Origin: Ustilago trichophora
Taxonomy: Eukaryota > Basidiomycota > Ustilaginomycetes > Ustilaginales > Ustilaginaceae
Length of the DNA stretch: 64,000 nucleotides
Direction: 5' to 3'
Assembly: GCA_900323505.1 (NCBI GenBank)
Contig: OOIN01000036.1
Location: 248,001-312,000 of the forward strand
The notes under the pieces are model-generated. The model had not been told where the DNA came from, searched no databases, and was given only the letters and a program-made list of their open reading frames with translations. Of this stretch, positions 52,538 through 64,000 are shown piece by piece. The translations under genes were made by a program, and so were the position numbers. Numbering within the stretch: position 1 is the stretch's first letter; the number at the start of each line of letters is the position of its first letter.

Positions 52538-53104
52538 GCTGCTCCTGCTCAAGCTTGCGCAAATTTCCAGTTGCTTCACTTTGACTCCATGCTGGTTTAC
52601 CCCTTTATTTGATGTCTTTGCATTCTCATACGTTCCCGAAATCCTCACACTCTCTCGCTCACCCCTCTTGTGGTCTGTGTCGGAGCAGTGAAAGTTTGAC
52701 CTAAACCCTTTTTTTGCCACCCTGCACGTTCATCGTTACGAAAGAGGCCAGTTGAGATTGATGGTTTATGCTGTTATTTTCGGGTGCCCTTTTTCTTATC
52801 CCTTTTGAGTGTGGCTCTCTGGCTGACCAGCAATTTACGCGACTTTTCAGTTTGACGCGACCGTGTGATTGTGGAGGAAGATTTCGAGACCAACACCTTG
52901 TCGGATTCTCCGTTGCTTGACTCAGCCATCAAACAGCAAGTCCCGAGCTTGCTTCTTGACTTTGCGCCACCACTTTTGCCATCTCCTTCACCCTCTCCAA
53001 CAGTATGCTCTAGCTACACTGAGCAAGAGGTCAACGAAGGGCGCGTACTCATCGATCCATCTCCCACAGCGAAGCAAGCAGGACTCTATCCGCCCAGCAT
53101 CAAG
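52538..53104. other. Region between tryptophan synthase and RAD9
   Basis: 567 bp in tandem orientation, with a T-rich 3' UTR-like first half and presumed RAD9 promoter in the second half. The open frame at 52865-53230 overlaps RAD9 exon 1 and its intron and is not considered a gene. Confidence 0.5.
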
Positions 53105-54908
53105 ATGAACGCTCTCATCTCGGCGAGTGATATCAAGAGTAAGCTGTTCTCTTTGTCCTTCTCCAGATTCACTCAGTACTGTCTTGCTGACAGCTCAGGC
53201 TTGCAACGTACTTCTCTTTGTCGCCGTTGACAGCCTTCTATAGCGCACTCCATTGCTTAAGCCGCTTCTCCGAGACGTTCTGGCTGTCATGCAATTCCCG
53301 TAACAACGGGCAGGCGCAGGTGCGTTTCTAGCCACTTCTTTTCGAACGGACTGATACAGAGACAGCTGACATCAATCCTTTCGCTATGCCGTGCGCCGAT
53401 TCAGATCCGTCTGTCGGCAATCAACCCCACCAACTCGGCATTCTGCATGTTTGCCTTTGACCCTGACTTCTTCCTCAGCGTCAGCACATCGGATCAGAAG
53501 ATCGAGTGCCAGATTCAGCTCAAGGTGCGCCTTTCCCCGTTCTAGTCTCTTCTTCTCACTCCTAATTCCAAGTCCTAATCTCATTCATCTTCCGGCCATT
53601 CTGATCTCCAATGTTTTGCCTTCTACAAATCGCATGCAACTCCAGACCATCCTGTCAATCCTCCGCACGCGCGGGCGCAACGTTGAACGACTCGCTTTGT
53701 CCCTCACCGACACCACTCCCACCTGCCGTTTCACCCTAACCCTACACTGCCATCATTCCATTGTCAAGACTCACAACTTAACCTACTCCCCCAAACGCGG
53801 TCTCTTACCAACCGCCGACCCCAACCCGCCCAACTTTTTCTGCCTCAACGCCTCCACAGCATCCGAATGGCTCGACCACTTTCTCTCCTCCTCGCGCACT
53901 GGCGAGATTACCCTGCTCTGCACCCCCGATTCCTGCATCGCGCGGTCCAAAGAGGAAGAGATCCCAGAAGGTCGCGGACAGATCCGCAAATCTATCGCTA
54001 CAGAGGTCAAGATTGCCGTCGAGGAGTTCAAGGACTACTGCGTGTTGGACGACGTCAAGTTGACTTTTAGCTTGCGGGAATTCAAGGCGACAGTCGCGCT
54101 GGCCGAAAGCCTGGGTGTGCCGCTAGAGGTGAATTTCAGCGATGGAGATGAGCCGCTGTTTGTAAGATTGAGGGTGGAGAGTGCAGTTGCGGGGGAATTT
54201 GTTATCGCTACGACGAGGGGGGATAGGACCACGGCTGCCGGGGCCGGAGCTACTGCGGGAGAAGAGGGACAGACGAGGGGTTCCGCTGCTCCACAACAAG
54301 CTCAAGCGGCGGGAATAGCTGCCTCGGTAGCATCCTCCTCATCGGCTCGTCAGACTGGAAGCCGATCTACGTCCAGCTCCAACAACCCGCAAGCAGTCAG
54401 TTTGAACACCGACACCTCCTCCTCATCAATGCTATCCCATCCAGCCGCCGCAGCATCCTCTGTAAACCGCACAATCCCGAACCAATCCACACCTCTACCC
54501 GCCAACCAGCCTCCGCGCCAATCCACCCAACCACCGCTTCAGCCGCCCCTCCCATCACACCACCGCAACGACGCAGAACAGGGCACGGAGTCAGACGAAG
54601 AAACGCAACCCCTCTTTTTCCCAGGAGGCGAATCGCAAGTCTCTCTCCAGCCAACACCGTCATCGCCATCAGCGCCACCGGAGGTAACGTTTGTCCGACC
54701 CACCCCGGTTGCGATGGGCGGAGATCCAGCTGAATTTTTCGCTGCACAGGCGTCATCTACCCAAAGCACCAACGGGGGCGGTGATGACGTTAAGATGGCG
54801 TCGCATCAGCCAGGCTTGGTGGACTCGTTAGGATCGGATAGCGATTCTGATACCAGCCAAAGAGGCGAGAATGGGGCACCGAGGAAGAGATTCAAGCCGC
54901 TCTTTTGA
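53105..54908 (+). CDS. RAD9: DNA damage checkpoint clamp subunit Rad9, 4 exons, 500 aa
   Basis: Rad9 forms the 9-1-1 ring with Hus1 and Rad1, which is loaded at damaged DNA to activate ATR/Mec1 signalling. Exons are 53105-53138, 53234-53319, 53405-53524 and 53646-54908, all phases consistent. The spliced start MNALISASDIKTFYSALHCLSRFSETFWL matches the family N-terminus. IRLSAINPTNSAFCMFAF follows (human: SLRTVNSSRSAYACFLF), and then CHHSIVKTHNLTY and a second PCNA-like domain (LTFSLREFKATVALAESLGVPLEVNFSDG). The C-terminal about 220 residues are a Ser/Gln/Pro-rich disordered tail with SQ/TQ sites. It ends in a basic KRFKPLF motif, as expected for the phosphorylated tail that recruits checkpoint proteins. 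Confidence 0.93.
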
Positions 54909-55053
54909 CGCTTTTGCCAGCGTTTTGTCGTCTCATGTTTGTTCATCACATTGCATACCCAACCCAAACAGCATTTTCACGGACGTTGCTGTGGTTTGAT
55001 TCTGAATTGATTGCGTTTCGGCCTGCATTACACTCTGTGATTTGTTAAAGGTT
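54909..55053. other. Short convergent spacer between RAD9 and DOA10
   Basis: Only 145 bp separate the two stop codons, so the 3' UTRs probably overlap. Confidence 0.6.
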
Positions 55054-58000
55054 TTAGCGGAAGAGTACGTCCGGTAGCGTTCCTTCAGCAATAAGATCTC
55101 CCCTTACCTCTTCCTCTCCCTCTTCCCCTTCACCTTGGTCCTCCACCCATTCCCCCGCTTCGTCTGCCACGACTTGACTTGTCGTTCTCTGAGCTGTACC
55201 CCTCTTTCCTTGCCTATCGGTGCGGGATGTAGGCTCGGAATAATTCTTCAACTCGGTACTCTCCAAAAACACCTCATCTTTCAAGAGATCCGTCCAGCTA
55301 TCCATTCTTCTCCTAATCACCGCTCTGACCGCTGTTACCAAGATGATACTTTGTACAGTACCAAAGATCTTTCTCAGCAACAGTTGCTCCTCTTCGCGAT
55401 TGTTTACTTGGACCCAACCTTTGCTCGCCATCAAATGTGCCAGTGCGACAGGTCCAAAAAGCAGCGCAGACCCAACACCCATCACCGGCAGAACAACCCG
55501 TCTCCAAGCAACCCTAACCTTGGGCCTGGGATACAACCCCCCTCGCACGACGATATCTACGTTATCCATAAACCTCGCATAGACACCCCGCGTCGCCGCC
55601 GTCGTCGTCGTATTGGTAGCAACTCCGCCAAAGAATCGAGCTGCAAAAAGCGCCAGTCGAGCTTCTAACATTCCACAAGCCCAGATTTGACCCACGTTCA
55701 ACACCGGAATCTCTGTAGACCTGTAGCGCAGGGGTACTAGAACGTATTGTTCCACCAAAAGACCCACGACGAGAGGCACGAATCCGGCTACTCCAATAAG
55801 CAAGAAAAGGGCCTTGAAGATACGCTTGATCTTGACCAAGACGTGAACAAGAATGTACATCCCTGGACTGGTACGGTGCGTTCGTGCACGTCGGACGCGG
55901 GCGACCCACATCCTGCGACCGACCCGGACGATTTTGAAGGTCACCATGAGAAGGGTCAGTCCGATTGTGTACGAGTAGAAGTCGTGCACATCCTTGCCCT
56001 TCAGAGTCGAAGTGATCACGCGTCCTACGAGGAGCGGGATTCCAAGACCAAGGATGAACAGAGCGCAGTGGCTAAGCCAGAGTAGAGTGAGGATGGTGGT
56101 GATGCGGAAACGGTAGTTCGAGGGGAGGTAGATGTTGGTATACGTCGGTTTGGGGTTGTGTTTCTCCGCATCAGTTTCTTGCTTGGAAATGGCTTCGGCG
56201 AGACGTTCGGTAGGAGGGGTGCCGTCAGGTTGAAGAGGAATGATGAGCGGACCAGATGTAATAGCCTTGTCGTCGGCTGGAACTCGGCACAATTGTCCGT
56301 CTTCGACCAAGTGATCTCCCTCCGTAGCACCCGTTCCATGCACGATCGCCCTAACTGCGGCAACAACAGCATTACCTCTCGGCTTACGCCGTTCGTCCTC
56401 AAACTCTCCTCCGATCATATAGCTGCTGAGCCTCAACGCACGCGAAGTGCTGACCCACCAAGCCTTGAGCCACTTTTCCGAGATCTTCTCGGGGTCAATC
56501 CTCTGCGTCGCCCAGGGTAACGCAAAGTGGGCCATCAACAAGTCGATCGGGACCTCGGTGAGCGGGTCGAACGGTGTCCATCTCAGAGGCAACAACCCCG
56601 TCCAACCCATCGCGTATCGCAAAAAGTACGTATTGACCCCGACACTAGCAACGAGAATGGCGGCGTACATCACCGCCGAAGCGCCAATCTTTCGAAGCTG
56701 GGTGAGACTCCTCTTGTCCAAAATCTCGCGAATCGGATGGAAACTGGGATCGTTCGGATCACGAATCCAGCAGAGCACTCCCGGGCGGAGCACCTTTCTC
56801 GTAGCACTGACGTACTGGGCAAAGACAAACATGTAGATCGTCCCGCCCATCCAGCGTGTGAAGGCAAATGACAGCGGTGCGATTCGCACCTTCTCCGGCC
56901 ACAGCGCAATCGAAGCTTCGGCAAGGAAGGGCATGGTACAGACGTCAAAGAGCAGCCCGCATCCGAGGGGGAAGACGACCAGCTCGATAAAGATGAAGGA
57001 GATGGCTTTGATGATGAGCACGTGTTGATCCATAAACATCTTGAGTGCGGATTGATCTGCGAGGGCGCGCTGCAGGTCGGGTTTGGAGAAATGCTGATGG
57101 ACGAAGAGGATGAGAAGCCAATAGAAATGGCCAAAGGCGACACAGAAGGCGCGGTCGGTGCTAGAGTTTCCAACTCGGTGAGCATCCAAACGAACAAAGA
57201 AGGCCGAGACGTGATCGCCGATGCGGTACAAACTGCCACGCAGACCCGTGGCAAGGGCAACGTCAAACGAGTCGCTGACCGCCTTCCACTGCGAAGAGGT
57301 GGTAACACTCTCAGGCAGCAGTCGAACGAGCATAGCTGCCGTAGCGCTTGTCTTGGCAGCAACAGGAGAGCCGAGCACCTGCCGAGCGGCTGTTGTGACA
57401 TTCTTAGCGGCAGTGTTGCGCAGCATCGAAGGCAAGAACTTTTGCATCCAACCTTGAGCAACAGCGGAAGCGGAAGCAGCATCCGAGACCGCCATACTTG
57501 CATTCTGACCTGAAGCCGATTGCATCCCCACAGCGGCAGCGATTTTGGGCCAGACGCTGTTGGCACCGAGCGCGATCAAAGAGTCAAACACTGGATCCGT
57601 CACGTAGCGCAACACTTTAACCGGCAGTGCCAACAGCTTGATCAATCCTGGTCCAGACCCTAGCGCTCGACCGACGATGTAAGGTGCCATGACGAAGGCG
57701 AGCATGACAAAGCCACAGAGGAACATCATGAGGAAGAGGTTCTGGACGATGCCAAAGATGGGGCCACGCATACCGATGGCTTCGAGGATGCCGTCCATCT
57801 CTTCGGCCAGACCGATTTCGGCTTCCGGGTCGTCGCCTTCTGCTGCAATGCCGATCTCGATCTCGTCATCGACAGCTGGATGGGCGATGGGTGGGGGAAA
57901 GGCAGCAGCTGCGGCTGCGCGGAGCTCTGCTTCATCGCGTGCGTCGACACCAAATCCGACAGGATCGTTGCCGACATCGGATTCGTCCTCCCATGCATCG

Positions 58001-59628
58001 TCATCGTCATGGCTATCGCCGGCTCGGTCATTTGCTTGCTGATCTGCGATGTCATCTGTAGCAGTCGTGTTAGGCGCTGGTGCTGTCTCCGCTTGTGCTA
58101 CAGGTTCGCCTTGCATTGCATCGGCTGCAGCTGGCGTAGCCTGTGACGAGTGCGGCGCTAGCGGTGTCTCGGCAGGGGCTGTGTAGGTAGATGAGGCTAC
58201 AGGGTCCAACTGATTTGGGCCGGTCGGCTCTTCTTGCCGCTGCTCGTGTTGCGGCTCTGCTGCTACATTGATGGCGATTGGCTGCTGACCGGAAACAGCG
58301 TTTGTGCTGCTGCTCGCACCACTTTGCGAGGGCCCCTGATTGATACCGGCAAGCTTGGTATCAAGAGAAGATCGCACATCTTGCAGGTGTGCTCCCTGCT
58401 CTGACCAGCCTAGAACGTCTTGGAGGTTTTGCGTTGAAGAAAAGCCCGGAGATTGTTCGGAGCGGTCTCGCTGCTCCGGCTGTGACAATGCGAAATTGGC
58501 AGCTGACTGGTCTTCAGGATCGTTGTCTTCATTCTCTTGGTCGTCATACTCTGCAAATCGGGTCTCGAGTGGGTTGCCAGCAAGATTGGCAAACATTTGT
58601 TCGAGATGGCGAATGCGTGCTTGCCTAGCTTGCTCTCTCTGCTCATCTGGATCGATATCAAGGTCAATCGGATGACCCTGTGCCGGCTCTTGCGCATCAG
58701 CTGCTCCTGCTGGTGGTTGTTCTGCATCGAGCCCGGGCAGTCTGGCAAAGAGTGGATCGAGCTCGAGCTCGTCGTGTCGCTGTTCAAAGTCGGCCAGAAT
58801 CTGTGGTCGGATCTCTGGTGGAACTAGGGGACGGACAGCAGCGGCGTTAGCAGGGGGGCGAGGCGGTGGAACGGCGTCTGCAACGGGCGGATTGTCAAAG
58901 TTTTGTGGGATGTTCTGAAGGATCCACTCTCGAAGGAGGAAGACGCCAACGAAGAAGACGACGATCACACAGCTGAGGATCTGCCCTTCAAAGCAGTCAT
59001 GAGCTAGCTTTTTGGTGAATGAACGCAAAGCGGCCTTGGCGTTTTGAAGAGATATTGGTGCATGGCCCAATGTGGCTGCTTGGAAAGCGGAGCCGTTGCG
59101 TGTACGCCCGAAAGACCCGGAGAACTTGGCCGTGTGCTGAGGATCTGTAGTGGACTTTGCTGTTGCGCTAGCCAAAGAAGCTGAAGCCGAGTGATTTGCT
59201 GGTGGGGCATCAATGTCGAAGGGAGCGACTGAGCCAGGAACGCCCATCCAAGTGGCCACATCGATGGACCAGAACATGAACCTCCACACATTGATGTTGA
59301 TGTAAGGCAGCAGAGCCAGCCATGTAAAGCCGACGAGGAGAGCCCTAGCAGCGAGCTGGGTGATCTGAACAGCACGGATGACGAGACGCCTTACGTAGAG
59401 GTAGCGTGGGAGGTTGCCATCGGAGGGCATGTCCTTGCGGTACTTTTTGTGGAAGATGAATGGATGATTGCATAGCTCGCAGTACTTTTTGCGGGAATGC
59501 TGTAGCCATTCGACGAGGCATTCTTGATGGCAGTAGCGAATCGAGCCTGTGCACTTGCATGGGTGGTAGAGGGGAGCGCCAGGCTCGGGGCCGCTTCGGC
59601 AGATACGACACGAATCCTCGTCCTCCAT
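55054..59628 (-). CDS. DOA10: RING-CH E3 ubiquitin ligase, Doa10/MARCH6 type, 1524 aa
   Basis: An ER and inner nuclear membrane ligase for degradation of misfolded and short-lived proteins. Single exon from MEDEDSCRICRSG. The RING-CH finger is at residues 7-52 (CRIC, HPCKCTGSIRYCHQECLVEW, CELC) and is followed by FHKKYRKDMP, which is conserved in this family. The first membrane pair is at about 80-125. A hydrophilic acidic region with Gln/Asp/Glu-rich stretches lies at about 280-620. At least ten more hydrophobic segments run to about 1450, and a charged C-terminal tail follows. Length and topology fit Doa10 (1319 aa in yeast), longer here through low-complexity inserts. It would work with Ubc6/Ubc7 and Cdc48. 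Confidence 0.94.
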   Translation of the reverse strand: MEDEDSCRICRSGPEPGAPLYHPCKCTGSIRYCHQECLVEWLQHSRKKYCELCNHPFIFHKKYRKDMPSDGNLPRYLYVRRLVIRAVQITQLAARALLVGFTWLALLPYININVWRFMFWSIDVATWMGVPGSVAPFDIDAPPANHSASASLASATAKSTTDPQHTAKFSGSFGRTRNGSAFQAATLGHAPISLQNAKAALRSFTKKLAHDCFEGQILSCVIVVFFVGVFLLREWILQNIPQNFDNPPVADAVPPPRPPANAAAVRPLVPPEIRPQILADFEQRHDELELDPLFARLPGLDAEQPPAGAADAQEPAQGHPIDLDIDPDEQREQARQARIRHLEQMFANLAGNPLETRFAEYDDQENEDNDPEDQSAANFALSQPEQRDRSEQSPGFSSTQNLQDVLGWSEQGAHLQDVRSSLDTKLAGINQGPSQSGASSSTNAVSGQQPIAINVAAEPQHEQRQEEPTGPNQLDPVASSTYTAPAETPLAPHSSQATPAAADAMQGEPVAQAETAPAPNTTATDDIADQQANDRAGDSHDDDDAWEDESDVGNDPVGFGVDARDEAELRAAAAAAFPPPIAHPAVDDEIEIGIAAEGDDPEAEIGLAEEMDGILEAIGMRGPIFGIVQNLFLMMFLCGFVMLAFVMAPYIVGRALGSGPGLIKLLALPVKVLRYVTDPVFDSLIALGANSVWPKIAAAVGMQSASGQNASMAVSDAASASAVAQGWMQKFLPSMLRNTAAKNVTTAARQVLGSPVAAKTSATAAMLVRLLPESVTTSSQWKAVSDSFDVALATGLRGSLYRIGDHVSAFFVRLDAHRVGNSSTDRAFCVAFGHFYWLLILFVHQHFSKPDLQRALADQSALKMFMDQHVLIIKAISFIFIELVVFPLGCGLLFDVCTMPFLAEASIALWPEKVRIAPLSFAFTRWMGGTIYMFVFAQYVSATRKVLRPGVLCWIRDPNDPSFHPIREILDKRSLTQLRKIGASAVMYAAILVASVGVNTYFLRYAMGWTGLLPLRWTPFDPLTEVPIDLLMAHFALPWATQRIDPEKISEKWLKAWWVSTSRALRLSSYMIGGEFEDERRKPRGNAVVAAVRAIVHGTGATEGDHLVEDGQLCRVPADDKAITSGPLIIPLQPDGTPPTERLAEAISKQETDAEKHNPKPTYTNIYLPSNYRFRITTILTLLWLSHCALFILGLGIPLLVGRVITSTLKGKDVHDFYSYTIGLTLLMVTFKIVRVGRRMWVARVRRARTHRTSPGMYILVHVLVKIKRIFKALFLLIGVAGFVPLVVGLLVEQYVLVPLRYRSTEIPVLNVGQIWACGMLEARLALFAARFFGGVATNTTTTAATRGVYARFMDNVDIVVRGGLYPRPKVRVAWRRVVLPVMGVGSALLFGPVALAHLMASKGWVQVNNREEEQLLLRKIFGTVQSIILVTAVRAVIRRRMDSWTDLLKDEVFLESTELKNYSEPTSRTDRQGKRGTAQRTTSQVVADEAGEWVEDQGEGEEGEEEVRGDLIAEGTLPDVLFR

Positions 59629-60273
59629 TGCGGTCTGCGATGCTATGATGAGGTGATCATGCGTATGTGGATTGGTCGATGGTGTGTGGATGTATGCGAG
59701 CCGTTTGCTTGGTGTCGAAGTGCGCCAGCGCGTGATTTACTGCATCGCAAGAAAGCGAGATTGGATGGTGTGTGGCTCTGAAATGCGATGAATGGGGCAG
59801 AAATGGACGCTGATCGAGAAAAAGGTGCGGAAGAGCGGGCGTCGCACCGTGTTGCGCTTGTGTGATGGTCTCTTGTTGAGCCAGTCAGATGCGATTTCGA
59901 GCTGCGATAAGGGAAAAGCAGGCGATAGTGGTGGTGATGATGAACAACGAAGAAGCTAGCGACAAGGGTTGTGCTCGTGTGAATGCGTTGCTTCCACGCA
60001 CTTTTGGAAGCTCGAAGCTCTTTTCGGCTGTGCGGCTGTTTGCTCCACACTTTTACTGTGACGCATCTGCAACGGCTCAGCCGACCAAAAAAGAGGTGTG
60101 TTGCTTCTTCTTTGTGTATCCAATCGGGCCGATTATTACAGCCAACTCAGCCAGTTTCGGAATTCGGAGTCCTTATCGGCCTTCTTTTGACCCTGAATGT
60201 CGTGCAGCGCCAACTCACTCTACATCCTTCATCATCATCATCATCATCATCATAAGCTGGTTGCGTATCAAAC
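59629..60273. other. Divergent promoter of DOA10 and the DDX41-like gene, with an ATC microsatellite
   Basis: 645 bp between start codons. A (CAT)n tract at 60229-60253 sits 20 bp before the helicase start codon, so it lies in its 5' leader. No other feature is seen. Confidence 0.65.
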
Positions 60274-62229
60274 ATGGCACCAACAGCATCAACCAGATCC
60301 GCATCACAGCAGGCCAATGCGGATGCGGGCCCGTCCATGTCGGCTGTACAGGCTCTCAAGCGTCGACGCATGCTACAGCAGGCACAGGATGACCGTCCAC
60401 GATACAGCTACTCGGATGACGAAGATGAGGCCGGTCCATCTTCTTCTTCTTCTTCGACCTTTGTCCCCCTCAAGCAGCGACGTATGCAACAGCTGCAGCA
60501 AATACAGTCTCGTGCTCGTGGAGGATCCTCCAGTGCAACAGGCGCTTCCAGCAATGGCAAAGTAGACGAACCTGAAGATGACGACCAAGACCAACACGAT
60601 CGCGCGGCACAACGACCGCAAAGATCTCTCCTAGATGAAGCAAGAATACTTCGCGAAAAGAAGCTCGCCGAGCAAGGAGAAAGGTCACAAGCTGAGATCG
60701 ATGCCGAGGAAGAGCGAAAGATTCTCGAAGCACACGCTGCTCGAAGAAAGTTGGCCAGTGACATGGAGCTCGCCAAAGGCATTCAATACACAGAACCGCT
60801 CACCACATCGTGGACAGCTCCCTCTTACATTCGAAATCGTACGCAAGAGGACAATGACAAGCTGCGCGAAAAGAATCACATCCTCGCAGACGGCATGGAC
60901 GTTCCTCCCGTTATCACCAACTTTCGCGATATGAAGGTCCCCGAATGCGTCATCGAATATCTCAAGACCCAAAAGAAGATTGTCAAGCCTTCACCCATTC
61001 AGATGCAAGGTTTGCCCACCGCCTTTTCAGGTCGAGATATGATCGGCATCGCTTTCACCGGTTCAGGTAAAACCCTCGCCTTCTCTTTACCCATCATCAT
61101 GCTCGCCACCGAAGAAGAGAAAAGACTCCCCTTCACACGTGGTGAAGGTCCCGTTGGCATGATTGTCTGTCCTTCTCGAGAGCTTGCACGGCAAACCTAC
61201 GAATCCATCAAAGGTATCGCCGAGGCGCTAGTCCAAGGCGGCTATCCGCAGATTGGCGTCCTTCTCTGCATCGGCGGTATCAGCATGGCCGAGCAGCACC
61301 ACACCATGTCCAAAGGTTTCCACATTGTCGTTGCTACCCCTGGTCGTTTGCAGGACATGTTGACCAAGAAGAAGTTCACCCTCGAATGTTGCAAGTATCT
61401 CTGCCTCGACGAAGCCGATCGAATGATTGACATGGGTTTCGAAGAAGACGTCCGTAACATCATGGGATTCTTCAAGCAGCAACGCCAGACCCTTCTCTTC
61501 TCTGCCACCATGCCCAAAAAGATCCAAGACTTCGCCGAGCAATCCCTCATCCGACCCGTCATCATCAACGTCGGTCGTGCAGGAGCTGCTTCCCTCGACA
61601 TCATCCAAGAGGTAGAATACGTCAAGCAGGAAGCCAAGATGGTCTACCTCCTCGAATGTCTCCAGAAAACCGCTCCACCCGTCATCATCTTTAGCGACAA
61701 CAAAAACGAAGTCGACGACATCCAAGAGTACCTTCTCCTCAAAGGCGTCGAGGCGGTTGCTATTCACGGAAGCAAAACCCAAGACGAACGAGAGTACGCC
61801 ATTCGTGCCTTCAAATCTGGCCAGAAGGATGTCATGGTTGCCTCTGGAGTCGCATCAAAAGGATTGGACTTTAACGAGATTCAACACGTGATCAACTATA
61901 CCATGCCCAAGGAGATTGAAGACTATGTCCATCAGATTGGTCGTACGGGTCGTAGTGGCAAGACGGGTATCGCAACGACGTTTGTCAATGCCAATACGCA
62001 GGAGCAGACGCTGTTGGATTTGAAGTATCTGCTGATGGAGGCAAAACAGAGGATTCCACCGTTCTTGGCCGCTATCGAGGATCCGAGATTGGCAGCAGCG
62101 GGTGGAAAGGTGTCAAGTTGTCCCGTTTGCGGTGGTCTGGGTCACAGCATCAGAGACTGTCCCAAGTTGGAGGACAACCAGAGGAGACAGACGGCTCAAT
62201 TCTCCAGAGGAGACGAGGGAGGTTACTAG
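60274..62229 (+). CDS. DDX41: DEAD-box RNA helicase, DDX41/Abstrakt type, 651 aa
   Basis: A nuclear ATP-dependent RNA helicase associated with the spliceosome C complex. Single exon. The N-terminal about 160 residues are charged (DDEDQDQHD, ERSQAEIDAEEERKI). The DDX41-specific segment KGIQYTEPLTTSWTAPSYIR precedes the helicase core. Motifs: F-xx-PSPIQMQGLP (Q), AFTGSGKT (I, about 263), PSRELA (Ia), TPGRLQDM (Ib), DEAD at about 378, SAT (III), and HQIGRTGRSGKTG (VI). The CCHC zinc knuckle CPVCGGLGHSIRDC near 615 is diagnostic of this subfamily. Loss of DDX41 is relevant to splicing and R-loop control in animals; its role in fungi is less known. Confidence 0.95.
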   Translation: MAPTASTRSASQQANADAGPSMSAVQALKRRRMLQQAQDDRPRYSYSDDEDEAGPSSSSSSTFVPLKQRRMQQLQQIQSRARGGSSSATGASSNGKVDEPEDDDQDQHDRAAQRPQRSLLDEARILREKKLAEQGERSQAEIDAEEERKILEAHAARRKLASDMELAKGIQYTEPLTTSWTAPSYIRNRTQEDNDKLREKNHILADGMDVPPVITNFRDMKVPECVIEYLKTQKKIVKPSPIQMQGLPTAFSGRDMIGIAFTGSGKTLAFSLPIIMLATEEEKRLPFTRGEGPVGMIVCPSRELARQTYESIKGIAEALVQGGYPQIGVLLCIGGISMAEQHHTMSKGFHIVVATPGRLQDMLTKKKFTLECCKYLCLDEADRMIDMGFEEDVRNIMGFFKQQRQTLLFSATMPKKIQDFAEQSLIRPVIINVGRAGAASLDIIQEVEYVKQEAKMVYLLECLQKTAPPVIIFSDNKNEVDDIQEYLLLKGVEAVAIHGSKTQDEREYAIRAFKSGQKDVMVASGVASKGLDFNEIQHVINYTMPKEIEDYVHQIGRTGRSGKTGIATTFVNANTQEQTLLDLKYLLMEAKQRIPPFLAAIEDPRLAAAGGKVSSCPVCGGLGHSIRDCPKLEDNQRRQTAQFSRGDEGGY

Positions 62230-62633
62230 TCGTCGACCCATTCAAGCTTACCCGGGCGCTCCTTCTCACTCCATCTCATCTTATTCCACATCGCAACATG
62301 TTCATGTATTTGTACCCACTCTATGCTCAACCGATGTCACATCCATCTTCGATCAGCTTTGACAGATGAGAAACTTTACACGGGAAGCTCATAAAACACA
62401 GACGAAACACAAGATCAAGGGATGGACCATGCAGAACGACAAATTGGCATTTCGAAGAGAGTGCGGTCAACCATCGTGAGACACAGAACTGAGGGACATC
62501 AGCAACTGCGAACAAGTCAGGCGTACACATGGGAGGTGACCATCGAAAATGGGATCAAAGGGTCGTTATTGACCTGAAGACATGGTGGGTGTGGTGGGGT
62601 GAGTGGCTTGCACTGAGGAGATCAGAAGTGCAT
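62230..62633. other. Convergent 3' region between the helicase and UBI3 genes
   Basis: 404 bp of tail-to-tail spacer; no additional element is seen. Confidence 0.5.
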
Positions 62634-63907
<1,274 letters not shown>

Positions 63908-64000
63908 TCAATTGAGGTCCAGATCAAAGGCGTCCTCATCATCTTCCTGTCTCTGCTGCTGTTCTCGAAGGTGCGAGTAGGAACTAGCAAAGTCGGTAGC
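63908..64000 (-). CDS. C-terminal 30 codons of an unidentified protein (partial)
   Basis: The open frame enters from the right edge and ends at TGA 63910-63908. It reads ATDFASSYSHLREQQQRQ and finishes with an acidic end (EDDEDAFDLDLN). A Gln/Arg-rich helix followed by an acidic tail is consistent with a real protein end. I cannot name the family from so little. The rest of the gene lies outside the window. Confidence 0.55.
   Translation of the reverse strand, partial: ATDFASSYSHLREQQQRQEDDEDAFDLDLN

Noticed and set aside
50654..52720. 688-codon open frame antisense to tryptophan synthase
   Set aside because: Same cause: a strongly biased sense gene with a complete enzyme. The antisense product is Val/Gly/Leu/Asp-rich without domains.
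52865..53230. 121-codon frame before RAD9
   Set aside because: It overlaps RAD9 exon 1 and intron 1 in another reading and shows no family feature.

Overview
The window is nuclear DNA from a fungus, most likely a smut (Ustilaginales, Basidiomycota). Genes are dense on both strands. Introns are few, short (about 80-230 bp) and often sit just after the start codon. They carry GTAAGT-like donors, CTGAC/CTGAT branch sites and pyrimidine-rich acceptors. Coding regions are GC-rich with a codon bias that opens very long antisense frames. The gene set fits this placement: an Ssp1-like fatty-acid dioxygenase, a PAK kinase without a PH domain resembling Smu1, Dur3, and a fused tryptophan synthase. I infer the lineage from these features; no alignment was run. 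No transposon, CRISPR, rRNA or tRNA gene was seen.

Layout. 0-8 kb: adenine phosphoribosyltransferase (-, last exon probably outside the window), a small orphan (+), a PB1-like plus degenerate retropepsin-like protein (-, 4 exons), the permease chaperone SHR3 (+), a BTB-like protein (-), and the ubiquitin-conjugating variant MMS2 (-, 4 exons). 8-11.1 kb: a long gene-free region in front of an Ssp1-like heme dioxygenase/degenerate P450 (+, 11.1-14.4 kb). 14.7-27 kb: ZNHIT2-like zinc finger (-), GAR1 (+), an OPT oligopeptide transporter (-), a small charged orphan (+), a DnaJ protein (-), and DUR3 (-) with a GATA-site-rich promoter. 27.5-35.3 kb: a PPPDE/thioredoxin/PUL protein (-), a thioredoxin-PITH-membrane protein locus (+), and a DUF202 protein (-). 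35.2-39.5 kb: another long gene-free region in front of a bHLH factor (+). 41.5-52.5 kb: an F-BAR/RhoGAP protein (-), a PAK kinase (+), and bifunctional tryptophan synthase (+). 53-64 kb: RAD9 (+, 4 exons), DOA10-type RING-CH ligase (-), DDX41-type helicase (+), ubiquitin-eS31 (-), and the C-terminal 30 codons of an unidentified gene (-).

Themes. Neighbours share no single pathway and most are housekeeping genes. Several touch the ubiquitin system (MMS2, PPPDE/PUL protein, DOA10, UBI3). Two act in DNA damage tolerance or checkpoint (MMS2, RAD9), three in nutrient uptake (SHR3, OPT, DUR3), and two in Rho-type polarity signalling (F-BAR/RhoGAP, PAK).

Most unusual points: (1) a locus where splicing joins a thioredoxin, a PITH domain and a long multi-pass membrane/coiled-coil region, while retention of one intron would instead end the thioredoxin with a perfect hydrophobic tail anchor; (2) a PB1-like protein with a retropepsin-like domain whose catalytic D-S/T-G reads K-S-G; (3) an Ssp1-like dioxygenase whose P450 half has lost the heme-ligand cysteine.
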